From Paenibacillus sp. Root52 (GTDB lineage Bacteria; Bacillota; Bacilli; Paenibacillales; Paenibacillaceae): DNA of 64,000 nt. Positions 26,567-34,389 of the stretch are shown here, piece by piece. The translations under genes were made by a program, and so were the position numbers. The notes under the pieces are model-generated. The model worked only from the letters and a program-made list of their open reading frames with translations. It ran no database searches and was not told the DNA's origin. The stretch spans positions 124,001 through 188,000 of the forward strand of contig NZ_LMFO01000030.1 of NCBI RefSeq assembly GCF_001426865.1, written 5' to 3'. Position 1 is the first letter of the stretch. Each line of letters begins with the position of its first letter.

Positions 26567-27442
26567 ATGAGACCGAATACACCCTATCGTTTAATCCAAG
26601 CAGATCCATCTACATATGCAACGTACTTCGCCACGTATCGCAAAAATGTCTGGTTCAGACCAAGTTGGCCGGACATTCATTCTATGATGCTTGAAGCAAC
26701 GGATTGTTATTGGATCTATAGAGCAGAGCATCGGATCGCGGGAATTTCTTTGGTTGATGATGAGCTAGGTTCCTTATTTATGATTCCACCGCATACGTTA
26801 ACGAAGGAAATTGTTGAGTTTCTGAAAGATCATATGATTCGTAAGAAGAGCGTACCTGATCAATTACATGCCTATAATGTTATGCCTGAACATATTTCAT
26901 TATTTGAACATGCTGAATTCAACAAGCTGAGCACGCGGAAATGTATGATCAGGCCTACTGAGCCATTGGAAAATCCTTTGACATCGAAGTTAAAACGCAT
27001 TCGGCCTGAACGAGTTCACATGCCCAAACTAGCTGAGATGATGATCGAAGCTTATCGCGGCGGAGTAGAAGAACAGTCAATGGATCATTGTCAGAATGAT
27101 CTCACATATTATTTTGATCATTATGAGCAGGATGAACTGCGCGCTGCTTCCTCTATTTTGGTTGAGCAAGATACAGAGCGTATGGTTGGATTCTGTCTTG
27201 TAAGCTTGTGGGAAAAGTTACCTCTAATCTATGATATCGCTGTGACACCAGCCTATCGATCAGAGGGACTTGGAGGATACTTGTTACATCATGCAATAAC
27301 GACCTTAGCACCCCTGTATCCTGTCATTCGCCTGTTCGTTACCCAGGGCAATCCCGCCGAGCATTTGTATACTAAAGTTGGCTTCCTTTCTGGTGAGGAA
27401 CTTTCTCATCTCGTATGGTTTGGAACGAATCATCGAAGTTGA
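26567..27442 (+). CDS. GNAT acetyltransferase with degenerate N-terminal half
   Basis: 291 aa, about twice the length of a single GNAT domain. The C-terminal half is a clear GNAT: PLIYDIAVTPAYRSEGLGGY gives the strand and acetyl-CoA loop, and NPAEHLYTKVGF is the closing motif. The N-terminal half (GISLVDDELGSLFMIPPH ... NVMPEHISLFEHAEF) looks like a second, worn-down GNAT fold without the acetyl-CoA loop. GAGAGGTG precedes ATG 26567. Substrate is unknown. It is followed by a membrane protein and another GNAT within a short stretch. Confidence 0.85.
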   Translation: MRPNTPYRLIQADPSTYATYFATYRKNVWFRPSWPDIHSMMLEATDCYWIYRAEHRIAGISLVDDELGSLFMIPPHTLTKEIVEFLKDHMIRKKSVPDQLHAYNVMPEHISLFEHAEFNKLSTRKCMIRPTEPLENPLTSKLKRIRPERVHMPKLAEMMIEAYRGGVEEQSMDHCQNDLTYYFDHYEQDELRAASSILVEQDTERMVGFCLVSLWEKLPLIYDIAVTPAYRSEGLGGYLLHHAITTLAPLYPVIRLFVTQGNPAEHLYTKVGFLSGEELSHLVWFGTNHRS

Positions 27443-27481
27443 TATGACCGAACATATGCTGGTTCAGAGGAGAAACAACTT

Positions 27482-27976
27482 ATGAAAAGAACACGGTCTA
27501 TACGTAGGATGATCTATGTCGATCAAGAAGCTCAAGGCAGAAGGCAAATCAATCTGACGAGGAAACTCATCGTTGCGCTCTTAACCTCTCTTAGTTTTGC
27601 CTTTATTGTGAGTATTCCTTCAGTAAGTGATATGGAAGGCTTCAGAGTCTATATGATCGTATTTCTGTTATTTGGTACACCGCCTATCTTCCTGATCGGT
27701 ATCCCAAGTTCTATCCTATTAGACAAGTGGTTAGCCCCGGTGCTCAAGAAAAACAAAGTTTATTTCATGGGAATACATGTGATCGCTTATGCGATGGTTG
27801 GTTTCCTTGGTACCTATTTATACCTTTTCGCGCTTAATATCGGTAAAGTGATAGAAGTTAGAGAAGTCTTGTTCATGACCTTATATGGCATCATTGCTGC
27901 GGTGTTATTTTTCTTCATTGATATAGGGATAAAGGTCTTAGTCCAAGCACGAAATGCAAATAACGAGCAGAGGTGA
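27482..27976 (+). CDS. Four-helix membrane protein of unknown function
   Basis: 164 aa. Four hydrophobic segments are visible: LIVALLTSLSFAFIVSI, YMIVFLLFGTPPIFLIGI, GIHVIAYAMVGFLGTYLYLF and VLFMTLYGIIAAVLFFFI. A short basic cytosolic N-terminus (MKRTRSIRRM) and a polar tail flank them. No family is recognised. GAGGAG lies 9 nt before ATG 27482. The stop codon lies 6 nt before the next GNAT start and overlaps that gene's ribosome binding site, so the two are translated from one message. Confidence 0.7.
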   Translation: MKRTRSIRRMIYVDQEAQGRRQINLTRKLIVALLTSLSFAFIVSIPSVSDMEGFRVYMIVFLLFGTPPIFLIGIPSSILLDKWLAPVLKKNKVYFMGIHVIAYAMVGFLGTYLYLFALNIGKVIEVREVLFMTLYGIIAAVLFFFIDIGIKVLVQARNANNEQR

Positions 27977-27981
27977 TGTAC

Positions 27982-28410
27982 ATGATTCGAGAAGCTGAGG
28001 GTAAGGATGCTATTGCAGTTGAACGACTATATCAAGAATTGTTACCGAATCATTCTGATATTCATGTGTTGCCTGAAAGATTGGAAGAGATTCGAATTAA
28101 CCCGAACAGCTATCTGTTTGTATATGAGGTGGATGGAAGTCTTGTGGGGGCGGCGCATTTACATGTTTGTTTGGATGCACTGAGTGGAACGAGACCCTTC
28201 GGTGTGGTTGAACGAGTGATTGTGACGCAGGAACTGCAGGGCAGAGGATATGGTTCGAGATTAATGGAGCACCTGGAGGAAGTCTGCAAGGAGAAAAATT
28301 GCGTTAAAGTGTTCCTTACCAGTAATGCATTGCGGCAAGACGCGCATCAATTTTATGAAAAGTTAGGTTATGACGGCGAAGCAAGTAAGGCATTCAAGAA
28401 GTATCTGTAG
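27982..28410 (+). CDS. GNAT acetyltransferase
   Basis: 142 aa, single GNAT domain. VVERVIVTQELQGRGYGSRL is motif A with the Q-x-x-G-x-G acetyl-CoA loop, and DAHQFYEKLGYDGEASKAFKK is the C-terminal motif B with its Tyr acid. MIREAEGKDAIAVERLYQEL is the standard N-terminal strand-helix. ATG 27982 is chosen because AGAGGTG sits 6 nt upstream. Substrate is unknown; small-molecule amines are usual. Confidence 0.88.
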   Translation: MIREAEGKDAIAVERLYQELLPNHSDIHVLPERLEEIRINPNSYLFVYEVDGSLVGAAHLHVCLDALSGTRPFGVVERVIVTQELQGRGYGSRLMEHLEEVCKEKNCVKVFLTSNALRQDAHQFYEKLGYDGEASKAFKKYL

Positions 28411-28454
28411 AAGCGAATTTCGTATCTAGTAGTGTTCAAGAAAGGGGAGATACC

Positions 28455-28511
28455 ATGAATTTTGTCATAACAGGTTTATCAATCTGCTCTATGCAAAGTC
28501 AGTACGTATGA
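28455..28511 (+). CDS. Possible 18-aa leader peptide
   Basis: ATG 28455 follows AAGGGGAGA by 6 nt and encodes MNFVITGLSICSMQSQYV. The last third of the ORF overlaps the left arm of the 12-bp inverted repeat at 28486-28536, and the stop codon lies in the loop. This geometry recalls translation-coupled attenuators, but no T run follows the stem. It could also be the stub of a decayed gene. Confidence 0.3.
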   Translation: MNFVITGLSICSMQSQYV

Positions 28512-28536
28512 ACAACGGCGGTTGTTTGCATAGAGC
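28486..28536. repeat. 12-bp inverted repeat and adjacent palindrome
   Basis: GCTCTATGCAAA (28486-28497) pairs exactly with TTTGCATAGAGC (28525-28536). Six nt later comes the 14-bp palindrome CTATAGATCTATAG (28542-28555). Both lie between the GNAT gene and the CD3324-like gene. A regulatory or structural RNA role is possible. Confidence 0.55.
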
Positions 28537-28639
28537 CTAAACTATAGATCTATAGATCCGCCTTCATTTTCTGCACGAAAAAGAGTTCATCGGTTGACTT
28601 TGCTACCTTAAATATCAATTTTTTTAAGGAGCGAGCCAG

Positions 28640-28915
28640 ATGAAATATACAAATGCTGATTCATTATTACCAGAAGAATTATTACAAGAGATCCAACGAT
28701 ATGTGCATGGCGGAATGATCTATATCCCGAAACGCAAAGATACCTATTCAAAATGGGGAGAACAATCCGGCACTCGGGTTATGCTTAACCTAAGAAATCG
28801 CGAAATACGTGAGAAGTTTGCTGAAGGAGCTACAGTAGATCAGCTGATCGATCAATACGCGTTATCTTCGGACAGTATCAAAAAGATTGTATATTCTCGC
28901 AAAAATAAATCGTAA
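28640..28915 (+). CDS. CD3324-family small HTH protein
   Basis: 91 aa. MKYTNADSLLPEELLQEIQ ... GGMIYIPKRKD ... KWGEQSG is the recognisable pattern of the CD3324 group, small proteins of Firmicutes. The C-terminal half (IREKFAEGATVDQLIDQYAL ... DSIKKIVYS) is a Mor/resolvase-like helix-turn-helix. It is probably a DNA-binding regulator with unknown targets. AAGGAGCG lies about 9 nt before ATG 28640. A hairpin terminator follows directly. Confidence 0.75.
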   Translation: MKYTNADSLLPEELLQEIQRYVHGGMIYIPKRKDTYSKWGEQSGTRVMLNLRNREIREKFAEGATVDQLIDQYALSSDSIKKIVYSRKNKS

Positions 28916-28921
28916 ATTATG

Positions 28922-28957
28922 AAAATCCATGTTAGAGCAACGTCTAATGTGGATTTT
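28922..28957 (+). terminator. Terminator
   Basis: AAAATCCATGTTAGA pairs, with G-U wobbles, with TCTAATGTGGATTTT, and the right arm ends in a T run. Confidence 0.7.
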
Positions 28958-29079
28958 TCAGTATGTAAAGAATGAGTCCTACTCAATCCTTATCTATTTA
29001 AGGCATTTGAATGTCCTTATACTGATACTTAATCGTTAACTGCTTAATATACAACTCATATCGAGAGGATGGAACATCA

Positions 29080-29628
29080 ATGAATATTACTATTGAATTA
29101 ACCAATGAACAAACGAAATTCATCATTAACAATCTGTATCCCATGTACTTGCACGATCTGTCTGAAATCTGGGGATTCAAACCTAACGCCTATGGAATCT
29201 TTGAAGAAGATGAGACGAGGACATTGGCAGAGCAAAATAAGGTTTTTGATATCTGGTGGTCGAAGCCAGGCGTACTATATCCATATTTAGCACGAGTAGA
29301 GGGTATCCCAGCAGGATTCGCTTTGGTGGCGACACCACCATACACACCTCATGGCAGCGACTTTTATATGAATGAATTTTTTATTTTGCGATCATACCGT
29401 GGGAAGGGAATTGCTGAACATGTCGCTACTCAGGTGATGAACGAGCACCGAGGCACGTGGGAGGTGCAGACGAATGCAGCGGAAATCAATGTTAGAGCCC
29501 AGCAATTTTGGAAAAAGACATTAGCACGATATACACACGGAATGTACCAACAAGACACACTGGAACCTGATGAGGATGGAACGAAATTGAAGTTCACACT
29601 GAATAACCAAATTGTTGAATTAGGATAA
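29080..29628 (+). CDS. GNAT acetyltransferase
   Basis: 182 aa. The GNAT core is FYMNEFFILRSYRGKGIAEH with the R-G-K-G-I acetyl-CoA loop, then TWEVQTNAAEINVRAQQFW as the closing part. The N-terminus is IELTNEQTKFIINNLYPMY and the loop PAGFALVATPPYT precedes motif A. GAGAGGA lies about 11 nt before ATG 29080. It is the third GNAT within 3 kb; the three are not close copies of one another. Substrate is unknown. Confidence 0.85.
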   Translation: MNITIELTNEQTKFIINNLYPMYLHDLSEIWGFKPNAYGIFEEDETRTLAEQNKVFDIWWSKPGVLYPYLARVEGIPAGFALVATPPYTPHGSDFYMNEFFILRSYRGKGIAEHVATQVMNEHRGTWEVQTNAAEINVRAQQFWKKTLARYTHGMYQQDTLEPDEDGTKLKFTLNNQIVELG

Positions 29629-29710
29629 TTAAGGTAAATATGTAGTCACTTCGTGTATAATTAGTAGGAGTAGATGGGGATGAGTAGAATGAAGGGAGTG
29701 AAAATTACCT

Positions 29711-30133
29711 ATGGTACAACCAAAAACAAAAGAAACCGATGGCAGTGTCATTGAGTTTATTGAAAGTGTAGAGAGCCCGAAGAAACGTGAGGATGCGTAT
29801 CAATTATTAGATATTTATACAGAAACAACGGGATATGAAGCCAAAATGTGGGGGCCGAGTATTATTGGATTCGGCAGCTATCATTATCGATATGAATCAG
29901 GACATGAAGGTGATGCACCGCTGGTCGGTTTTTCACCCCGCAAAGCCAAGATCAGTTTATATTTTGCTACAGGAGATACGGAGCGAGAGGCACTATTGAG
30001 CGATTTAGGTAAGCATACGACTGGGAAAGCTTGTGTCTATATCTCTAAAGTTACAGATATTGATGTGGGTGTATTACAAGCGTTGATTACACAATCGGTC
30101 AGTTTCTTGCAGGAAAAGTATCCGAATCAATAG
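29711..30133 (+). CDS. DUF1801 (YdhG-like) domain protein
   Basis: 140 aa. VIEFIESVESPKKREDAYQL, KMWGPSIIGFGSYHYRYESG and VGFSPRKAKISLYFATG are the three conserved blocks of DUF1801. The end (GKACVYISKVTDIDVGVLQALI) fits too. The fold resembles a frataxin-like or iron-chaperone-like alpha/beta domain, but no activity is proven. AAGGGAG lies some 12 nt before ATG 29711. It appears monocistronic. Confidence 0.85.
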   Translation: MVQPKTKETDGSVIEFIESVESPKKREDAYQLLDIYTETTGYEAKMWGPSIIGFGSYHYRYESGHEGDAPLVGFSPRKAKISLYFATGDTEREALLSDLGKHTTGKACVYISKVTDIDVGVLQALITQSVSFLQEKYPNQ

Positions 30134-30209
30134 AGTGATTAGCTAAGGCTGAATGACGAGTAGGTCTATGAGTTGTAAGCTAATTCTCTAAAGATTGGAG
30201 GATATAGAA

Positions 30210-30500
30210 TTGAAGATCAATTATAGAATTCTTAATATATCAACATGGTTAACGGTCATATCTGTACTGCTCCTTCCTGGAAAAGTATATACGGAAGGAG
30301 TATCGCGGACAGAATATGGGTTACCGTTTCGATTTTTCACACAATATCATCTGGGACATACAACGGGGTACCCTTGGTTTATGGCAGGAGTATCCATCGG
30401 GCTAGGTGCGTTCATTATTAATGTGCTGATGATTTATTTCTTCATACACGTTGGTATATACATTAAGAACAGATGGGGTTCATCTCGTGTGGAACAGTGA
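30210..30500 (+). CDS. Small two-helix membrane protein
   Basis: 96 aa. Two hydrophobic segments lie at ISTWLTVISVLLLPG and VSIGLGAFIINVLMIYFFIHVG; about 35 polar residues between them (VYTEGVSRTEYGLPFRFF) probably face outside. The start is TTG 30210, 8 nt after GGAGG; an upstream TTG at 30195 overlaps the ribosome binding site itself. The stop codon touches a strong terminator. Family unknown. Confidence 0.55.
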   Translation: MKINYRILNISTWLTVISVLLLPGKVYTEGVSRTEYGLPFRFFTQYHLGHTTGYPWFMAGVSIGLGAFIINVLMIYFFIHVGIYIKNRWGSSRVEQ

Positions 30501-30521
30501 CCGCGAAGCACGCGGTTTTTT
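30501..30521 (+). terminator. Terminator
   Basis: CCGCG-AAGCA-CGCGG followed by TTTTTT, immediately after the stop codon at 30500. Confidence 0.88.
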
Positions 30522-30606
30522 CGTTTTTGCGCATAACATGATCACATGAGGAGGGATAACTCAATTTTAAATTCGGGAATTTTTAAGTAGAAAGGATGGA
30601 GTTATT

Positions 30607-31104
30607 ATGGAGCAAGCAGCTTATATCTCTGAAAATACGTTACAACTTATATCTCTGCATGATTGTTTGATAAAAGAGGTGGTTGTATCCGGTGCGGATC
30701 TAATCTTAACGTTTGGACATATTGATGTGCTCGCAGATCATCCTCTGAATTCGACTGGACTAAGCATGTGCACGGGAGAAGCGAAGCTTCGGTTAGAACA
30801 TGCCGAGGGTATTGAGTCTGTCTTGTATGATACTTCTGAGAGTGCTAAGCAAGACGACCCTGATGCGGAAGAAGACTCTCATCCGAGAGAAGTCGACATG
30901 CTAGAGATATTAGAGGATTTTGAAGTGTTACAGCATTCGGAGCAGCGTCACCCAAATGGATATGTACATCGGTTCGAGGGTATTGGATCGGTTAAACACA
31001 ACACAGATTATGCTTACGTTGTGATTCGTTGTAATCGTGTGACAATGGAATGGAATGAGTTCACAGATAAAGCTTGGTTTGAAGGTTGGGCTGACAATAA
31101 GTAG
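30607..31104 (+). CDS. Hypothetical acidic protein
   Basis: 165 aa, strongly acidic in the middle (KQDDPDAEEDSHPREVD). The start, LQLISLHDCLIKEVVVSG, is a helix-turn-strand block found in several small uncharacterised and immunity-like families; I cannot assign one. The end (YAYVVIRCNRVTMEWNEF) looks like beta strands. AAAGGATGGAG precedes ATG 30607. The next membrane protein starts 5 nt after its stop, so the two are likely one unit. Confidence 0.6.
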   Translation: MEQAAYISENTLQLISLHDCLIKEVVVSGADLILTFGHIDVLADHPLNSTGLSMCTGEAKLRLEHAEGIESVLYDTSESAKQDDPDAEEDSHPREVDMLEILEDFEVLQHSEQRHPNGYVHRFEGIGSVKHNTDYAYVVIRCNRVTMEWNEFTDKAWFEGWADNK

Positions 31105-31109
31105 AAGGT

Positions 31110-31436
31110 GTGAGAGAACTGCTACGTAAAATACTAATATTCTTATTGGCCATACTCCCTACGATCATTTCGATACAACTTATGATTTTTTATTTCCCCG
31201 CAACGGGGTTAGGAAGGATCTTAACGGTTCCATTTACGTATATGGTGAACGTTCTGATCATTCTGATCGGGATGTTCATTAGCTCAAAGATTGCAGTGAA
31301 GAATAATCGTCTTCAATGGTTCAACATTTTCATTTGGATAGCAATCATCCTAATGACGATCATAATTGTAATCGTTCTTCATCCTCAAGAGTACGGACCT
31401 ACGCCCTGGCGAGTAATCCTCAACAACCTGTCCTAA
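31110..31436 (+). CDS. Small three-helix membrane protein
   Basis: About 108 aa. Three hydrophobic segments: ILIFLLAILPTIISIQLMIF, VPFTYMVNVLIILIGMFI and WFNIFIWIAIILMTIIIVIV. GTG 31110 sits only 1 nt past GAAGG, so either initiation is coupled to the preceding stop (5 nt away) or the true start is further in. Family and function unknown. Confidence 0.5.
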   Translation: MRELLRKILIFLLAILPTIISIQLMIFYFPATGLGRILTVPFTYMVNVLIILIGMFISSKIAVKNNRLQWFNIFIWIAIILMTIIIVIVLHPQEYGPTPWRVILNNLS

Positions 31437-31476
31437 ATCCTCATGTCTCGCATAGGTATGGTATAGAGGGAGCGTG

Positions 31477-31830
31477 ATGAGGATGGAACAGAAGGTACGG
31501 GATTATTTTGAGTTGAAACAGCAGCAAAAGGAGATCGAGCAACGTCTTTCTGTCCTACGGGATGACATCTTGGGGTACTGCGCGGAGCAAGGTGTGTATG
31601 AGACAGAGCTTGGTGGGTATGTTGTAAAAACGGTGCTACAGCAGCGGAAGGAATATGATGATCAGAAGCTATACGCAATTCTTCCCGATCCTGAAATCTG
31701 GCGTTTACTGTCCAAGGTGGACAACAACAAGCTCAAGAGTCTGCTCAAGCTCAATGTGCTCTCCGAGGAACAGATTAGTTCAGCAGTTACCGTGAGGCCA
31801 ATCACCTTATTACAGGTGGACAAGCTATAA
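31477..31830 (+). CDS. Small coiled-coil protein of unknown function
   Basis: About 117 aa. The N-terminal third is a heptad-type coiled coil (KVRDYFELKQQQKEIEQRLS). The rest is short strands and a helix (YETELGGYVVKTVLQQRKEY ... WRLLSKVDNN), reminiscent of phage Gp157-like or nuclease-associated small proteins, but not assignable. GAGGGAG lies 4 nt before ATG 31477 and 10 nt before ATG 31483; either could be used. A long hairpin follows. Confidence 0.6.
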   Translation: MRMEQKVRDYFELKQQQKEIEQRLSVLRDDILGYCAEQGVYETELGGYVVKTVLQQRKEYDDQKLYAILPDPEIWRLLSKVDNNKLKSLLKLNVLSEEQISSAVTVRPITLLQVDKL

Positions 31831-31876
31831 GTCACCAGGAAACGAATCAAGTAAATTATACGAGTTAAATGAGTAA

Positions 31877-31932
31877 GCGCCCTCCACATCCATTGTCGTC
31901 TGTAGCGACGAATGAGGAGAGGCGTATTTTTG
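31877..31932 (+). terminator. Long imperfect terminator hairpin
   Basis: Arms around GCGCCCTCC...CATTGTCG and CGACGAATG...GGAGAGGCG fold with two bulges round the loop TCTGTAG; TATTTTTG follows. Confidence 0.6.
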
Positions 31933-31984
31933 TATGAACAGGCGTTTGGTTCAATCTGTGGGGGTAAGAAGTTTAATTTGTTCA

Positions 31985-31999
31985 TAGTAAGCGTATTCA
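31985..31999 (+). promoter_or_regulatory. cre-like site before the xylanase gene
   Basis: TAGTAAGCGTATTCA matches WTGNAANCGNWNNCW except for the second base. It is 46 nt before ATG 32045, a plausible CcpA operator. Confidence 0.45.
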
Positions 32000-32044
32000 T
32001 AAACAGATATGATGAAGTTAAAACCTTCGGGGGAGGAATGAAAC

Positions 32045-33076
32045 ATGTCGAAAGAGATTCCATCTTTACACTATGCATTCCGAGAGAATTTCAAAATTGG
32101 TGCCGCTGTTCACACAGGCCTTATACGCACAGAGGGGGATTTCATTGCCCGTCATTATAACAGCATCACTGCAGAGAATCAGATGAAATTTGAAGAGATC
32201 CATCCGGAAGAGGAGCGGTATTCGTTTGAGGCAGGCGATGAGATCGTTGATTTCGCCGTTCGTAACGGGATGTCTGTTCGTGGGCATACATTAGTATGGC
32301 ATAATCAGACATCAGATTGGGTTTTTCAAGATCCAGCTGGTGGCACGGCGTCTAGAGAATTATTGCTGTCACGCCTGAAGTCACATATCGATACAGTGGT
32401 TGGACGTTACAAGGGTCAGATCAGCGCCTGGGATGTTGTTAATGAAGCGATTGAAGATAAAACGGATCTGACGATGCGGGACACCAAGTGGCTTCAGATT
32501 CTGGGGGAAGATTATCTGCTGGAAGCGTTCCGCTTAGCTCATGCGGCTGATCCTCAAGCACTGTTATTCTATAACGATTATAACGAGACTGATCCGGTCA
32601 AGCGGGAGAAAATTTACGAACTGGTCAAAGGTTTATTGGAAAAGGGAGCACCTATTCATGGGATTGGCATGCAAGGTCACTGGAATATTCATGGCCCATC
32701 TATTGAGGATATTCGCATGGCGATCGAACGTTATGCTTCACTGAATGTGCAACTTCACATTACAGAACTGGATCTGTCTGTATTCCGTCATGAAGATCGA
32801 AGAACCGATCTGATCGAACCAACCGCTGAGATGATGGAGCTACAGGAGCAACGCTATGAAGAGATCTTCCGTCTCTTCCTGGAGTATCAAGCTTCGATTA
32901 CTTCGGTCACGTTCTGGGGAACATCGGATCACTACACGTGGTTAGACAACTTCCCTGTGCGTGGACGCAAGAATTGGCCTTTCGTATTTGATCAACAACG
33001 ACAGCCCAAAGAATCGTTCTCGCGCCTGATAAACGCGGCAAAAGGAAGTGTACCTACAAGCAAGGGGATTTCTTAA
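32045..33076 (+). CDS. xynA: Cytosolic endo-1,4-beta-xylanase, GH10
   Basis: 343 aa with no signal peptide, so it acts on imported xylo-oligosaccharides. GH10 landmarks: TAENQMKFEEIHP, GHTLVWHNQTSDW, acid/base E134 in WDVVNEAI, nucleophile E241 in LHITELDLS, and TFWGTSDHYTW near the end. The length equals that of single-domain intracellular xylanases (XynA2 type). In Paenibacillus and Geobacillus such enzymes sit beside aldouronate transport genes, and a matching transporter lies 5 kb downstream. GGGGGAGGA precedes ATG 32045. A cre-like site is upstream and a hairpin separates it from the regulator genes. No GH67 glucuronidase gene is present in the window. Confidence 0.95.
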   Translation: MSKEIPSLHYAFRENFKIGAAVHTGLIRTEGDFIARHYNSITAENQMKFEEIHPEEERYSFEAGDEIVDFAVRNGMSVRGHTLVWHNQTSDWVFQDPAGGTASRELLLSRLKSHIDTVVGRYKGQISAWDVVNEAIEDKTDLTMRDTKWLQILGEDYLLEAFRLAHAADPQALLFYNDYNETDPVKREKIYELVKGLLEKGAPIHGIGMQGHWNIHGPSIEDIRMAIERYASLNVQLHITELDLSVFRHEDRRTDLIEPTAEMMELQEQRYEEIFRLFLEYQASITSVTFWGTSDHYTWLDNFPVRGRKNWPFVFDQQRQPKESFSRLINAAKGSVPTSKGIS

Positions 33077-33139
33077 ATCGGTGAGTTTCGCATAACGAGG
33101 GTTCCAATAGCTGTGTTTGAGGTATTCTGAATAACGGAG

Positions 33140-33188
33140 AGCCTTACTCATCCAAACCTTGTCTAAGGTGGCGGAGGTAAGGCTTTTC
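33140..33188 (+). terminator. Terminator-like hairpin after the xylanase gene
   Basis: AGCCTTAC (33140-33147) pairs with GTAAGGCT (33177-33184) and, inside, ACCTT pairs with AAGGT across GTCT. The tail TTTC is weak. Confidence 0.5.
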
Positions 33189-33272
33189 ACGATTCCTGTA
33201 GAAAAATTTCTATTGTCGCATGGGCCGCATAATGCCATACTGGATACAAAAATGGAAATGGAAGGTGGGTTC

Positions 33273-34385
33273 ATGCACAAAGTCATTGTGGCAGATGATG
33301 AGCCGTATACACTGGAAGGCTGGAGAACAATGATTGACTGGCAGGCTTGTGGCTACGAATTATGTGGTACGGCGACAGACGGTGAAGAGGCGCTTTCCTT
33401 AATCGGTGCGGTTGAACCTGATCTTGTGGTAACCGATATTCAAATGCCTGTACTGGACGGTCTAGGATTAATTCGAACGATGCGTGAGGAGTTGAAAAAT
33501 ACCGCCAAGATCGTTATTGCCACAGGGTATTCCGAATTTGGTTATGCCAAGCAGGCGATCCAGTACCAAGTTGACGAGTATGTGCTCAAACCGCTGGTCA
33601 CCGAAGAGATTCATCAGATATTGCTGGAACTCATCCCACCATTAAACCAGCGTAGAGACGAGAAAAAGTACACTGGAACCGTTGATCCCGGGAGTGAAAT
33701 GGCGATCCACAGATCCATAGGACTAGACACGCCAGAGCATTACGATCATGAAGGGATGCTTTCGTTGTCGAGACAACTGTTGGTGGCCATTGAGGCAGGC
33801 GACGTTGGTGAAATCCAAGCTGTAGTCGACAAGATACTATGCTTGATCGTGAGATCGAAAATGTCTCTCAGCCAGGCTCAAAGTGTCATCCGATATATGC
33901 ACGGTGAGTTGCTACGTAAGTTCAGCGAAAAGAAAGACTGTATGCTGTTGCTTCAGGAGAGAGCATGGCATGAAGCGGAGAGCTGGACATCTGGAAAATT
34001 AAAAGGGCTATGCATTCAATTATCAGAACGTCTATCTCAGTCTTTACCCAAGAAGTCCACCATGAGAAGTCCGGTAGCCGAAGCGATCGAATATTTAAAT
34101 GAGCATTATTGCACGAAAATAAAGCTACAGGATATTGCCCAGCAAATCCATGTGAATTCGGCTTATCTTGGTCAGCAGTTTAAGCAGGAGGTCGGCGTCA
34201 GCTTCAGCGAATATATTCATAGACTTCGGATTGAGGAAGCGCGTAAATTGCTCCGCCGAACCCATATGAAAATTTCGGATATTGCATCCAAGCTTGGCTA
34301 TCACGATGCAGAGTATTTTACAGATAAATTTAAAGCGCTTACAGGAGAACTCCCATCTGTCTACAAAAACAAAAGTCAAGGGTGA
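33273..34385 (+). CDS. YesN-type response regulator (first of two)
   Basis: 370 aa, shorter than its partner at 36174. The receiver has ADDE, phospho-acceptor D55 in VVTDIQMP, ATGYSEFGYA and VLKPLV. The C-terminus is an AraC domain (LQDIAQQIHVNSAYLGQQFK and DIASKLGYHDAEYFTDKFK). The middle is short. ATG 33273 follows AAGGTGG by about 5 nt; ATGs at 33252 and 33258 are less well placed. Its stop lies 4 nt before the kinase start, so the two are translationally linked. It and the second regulator flank one kinase, an unusual layout for this family. Confidence 0.9.
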   Translation: MHKVIVADDEPYTLEGWRTMIDWQACGYELCGTATDGEEALSLIGAVEPDLVVTDIQMPVLDGLGLIRTMREELKNTAKIVIATGYSEFGYAKQAIQYQVDEYVLKPLVTEEIHQILLELIPPLNQRRDEKKYTGTVDPGSEMAIHRSIGLDTPEHYDHEGMLSLSRQLLVAIEAGDVGEIQAVVDKILCLIVRSKMSLSQAQSVIRYMHGELLRKFSEKKDCMLLLQERAWHEAESWTSGKLKGLCIQLSERLSQSLPKKSTMRSPVAEAIEYLNEHYCTKIKLQDIAQQIHVNSAYLGQQFKQEVGVSFSEYIHRLRIEEARKLLRRTHMKISDIASKLGYHDAEYFTDKFKALTGELPSVYKNKSQG

Positions 34386-34389
34386 TTAC

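Noticed and set aside
33159..33272. 38-codon extension of the first YesN-type regulator
   Set aside because: The receiver domain begins at MHKVIVADDE and the ribosome binding site serves ATG 33273.
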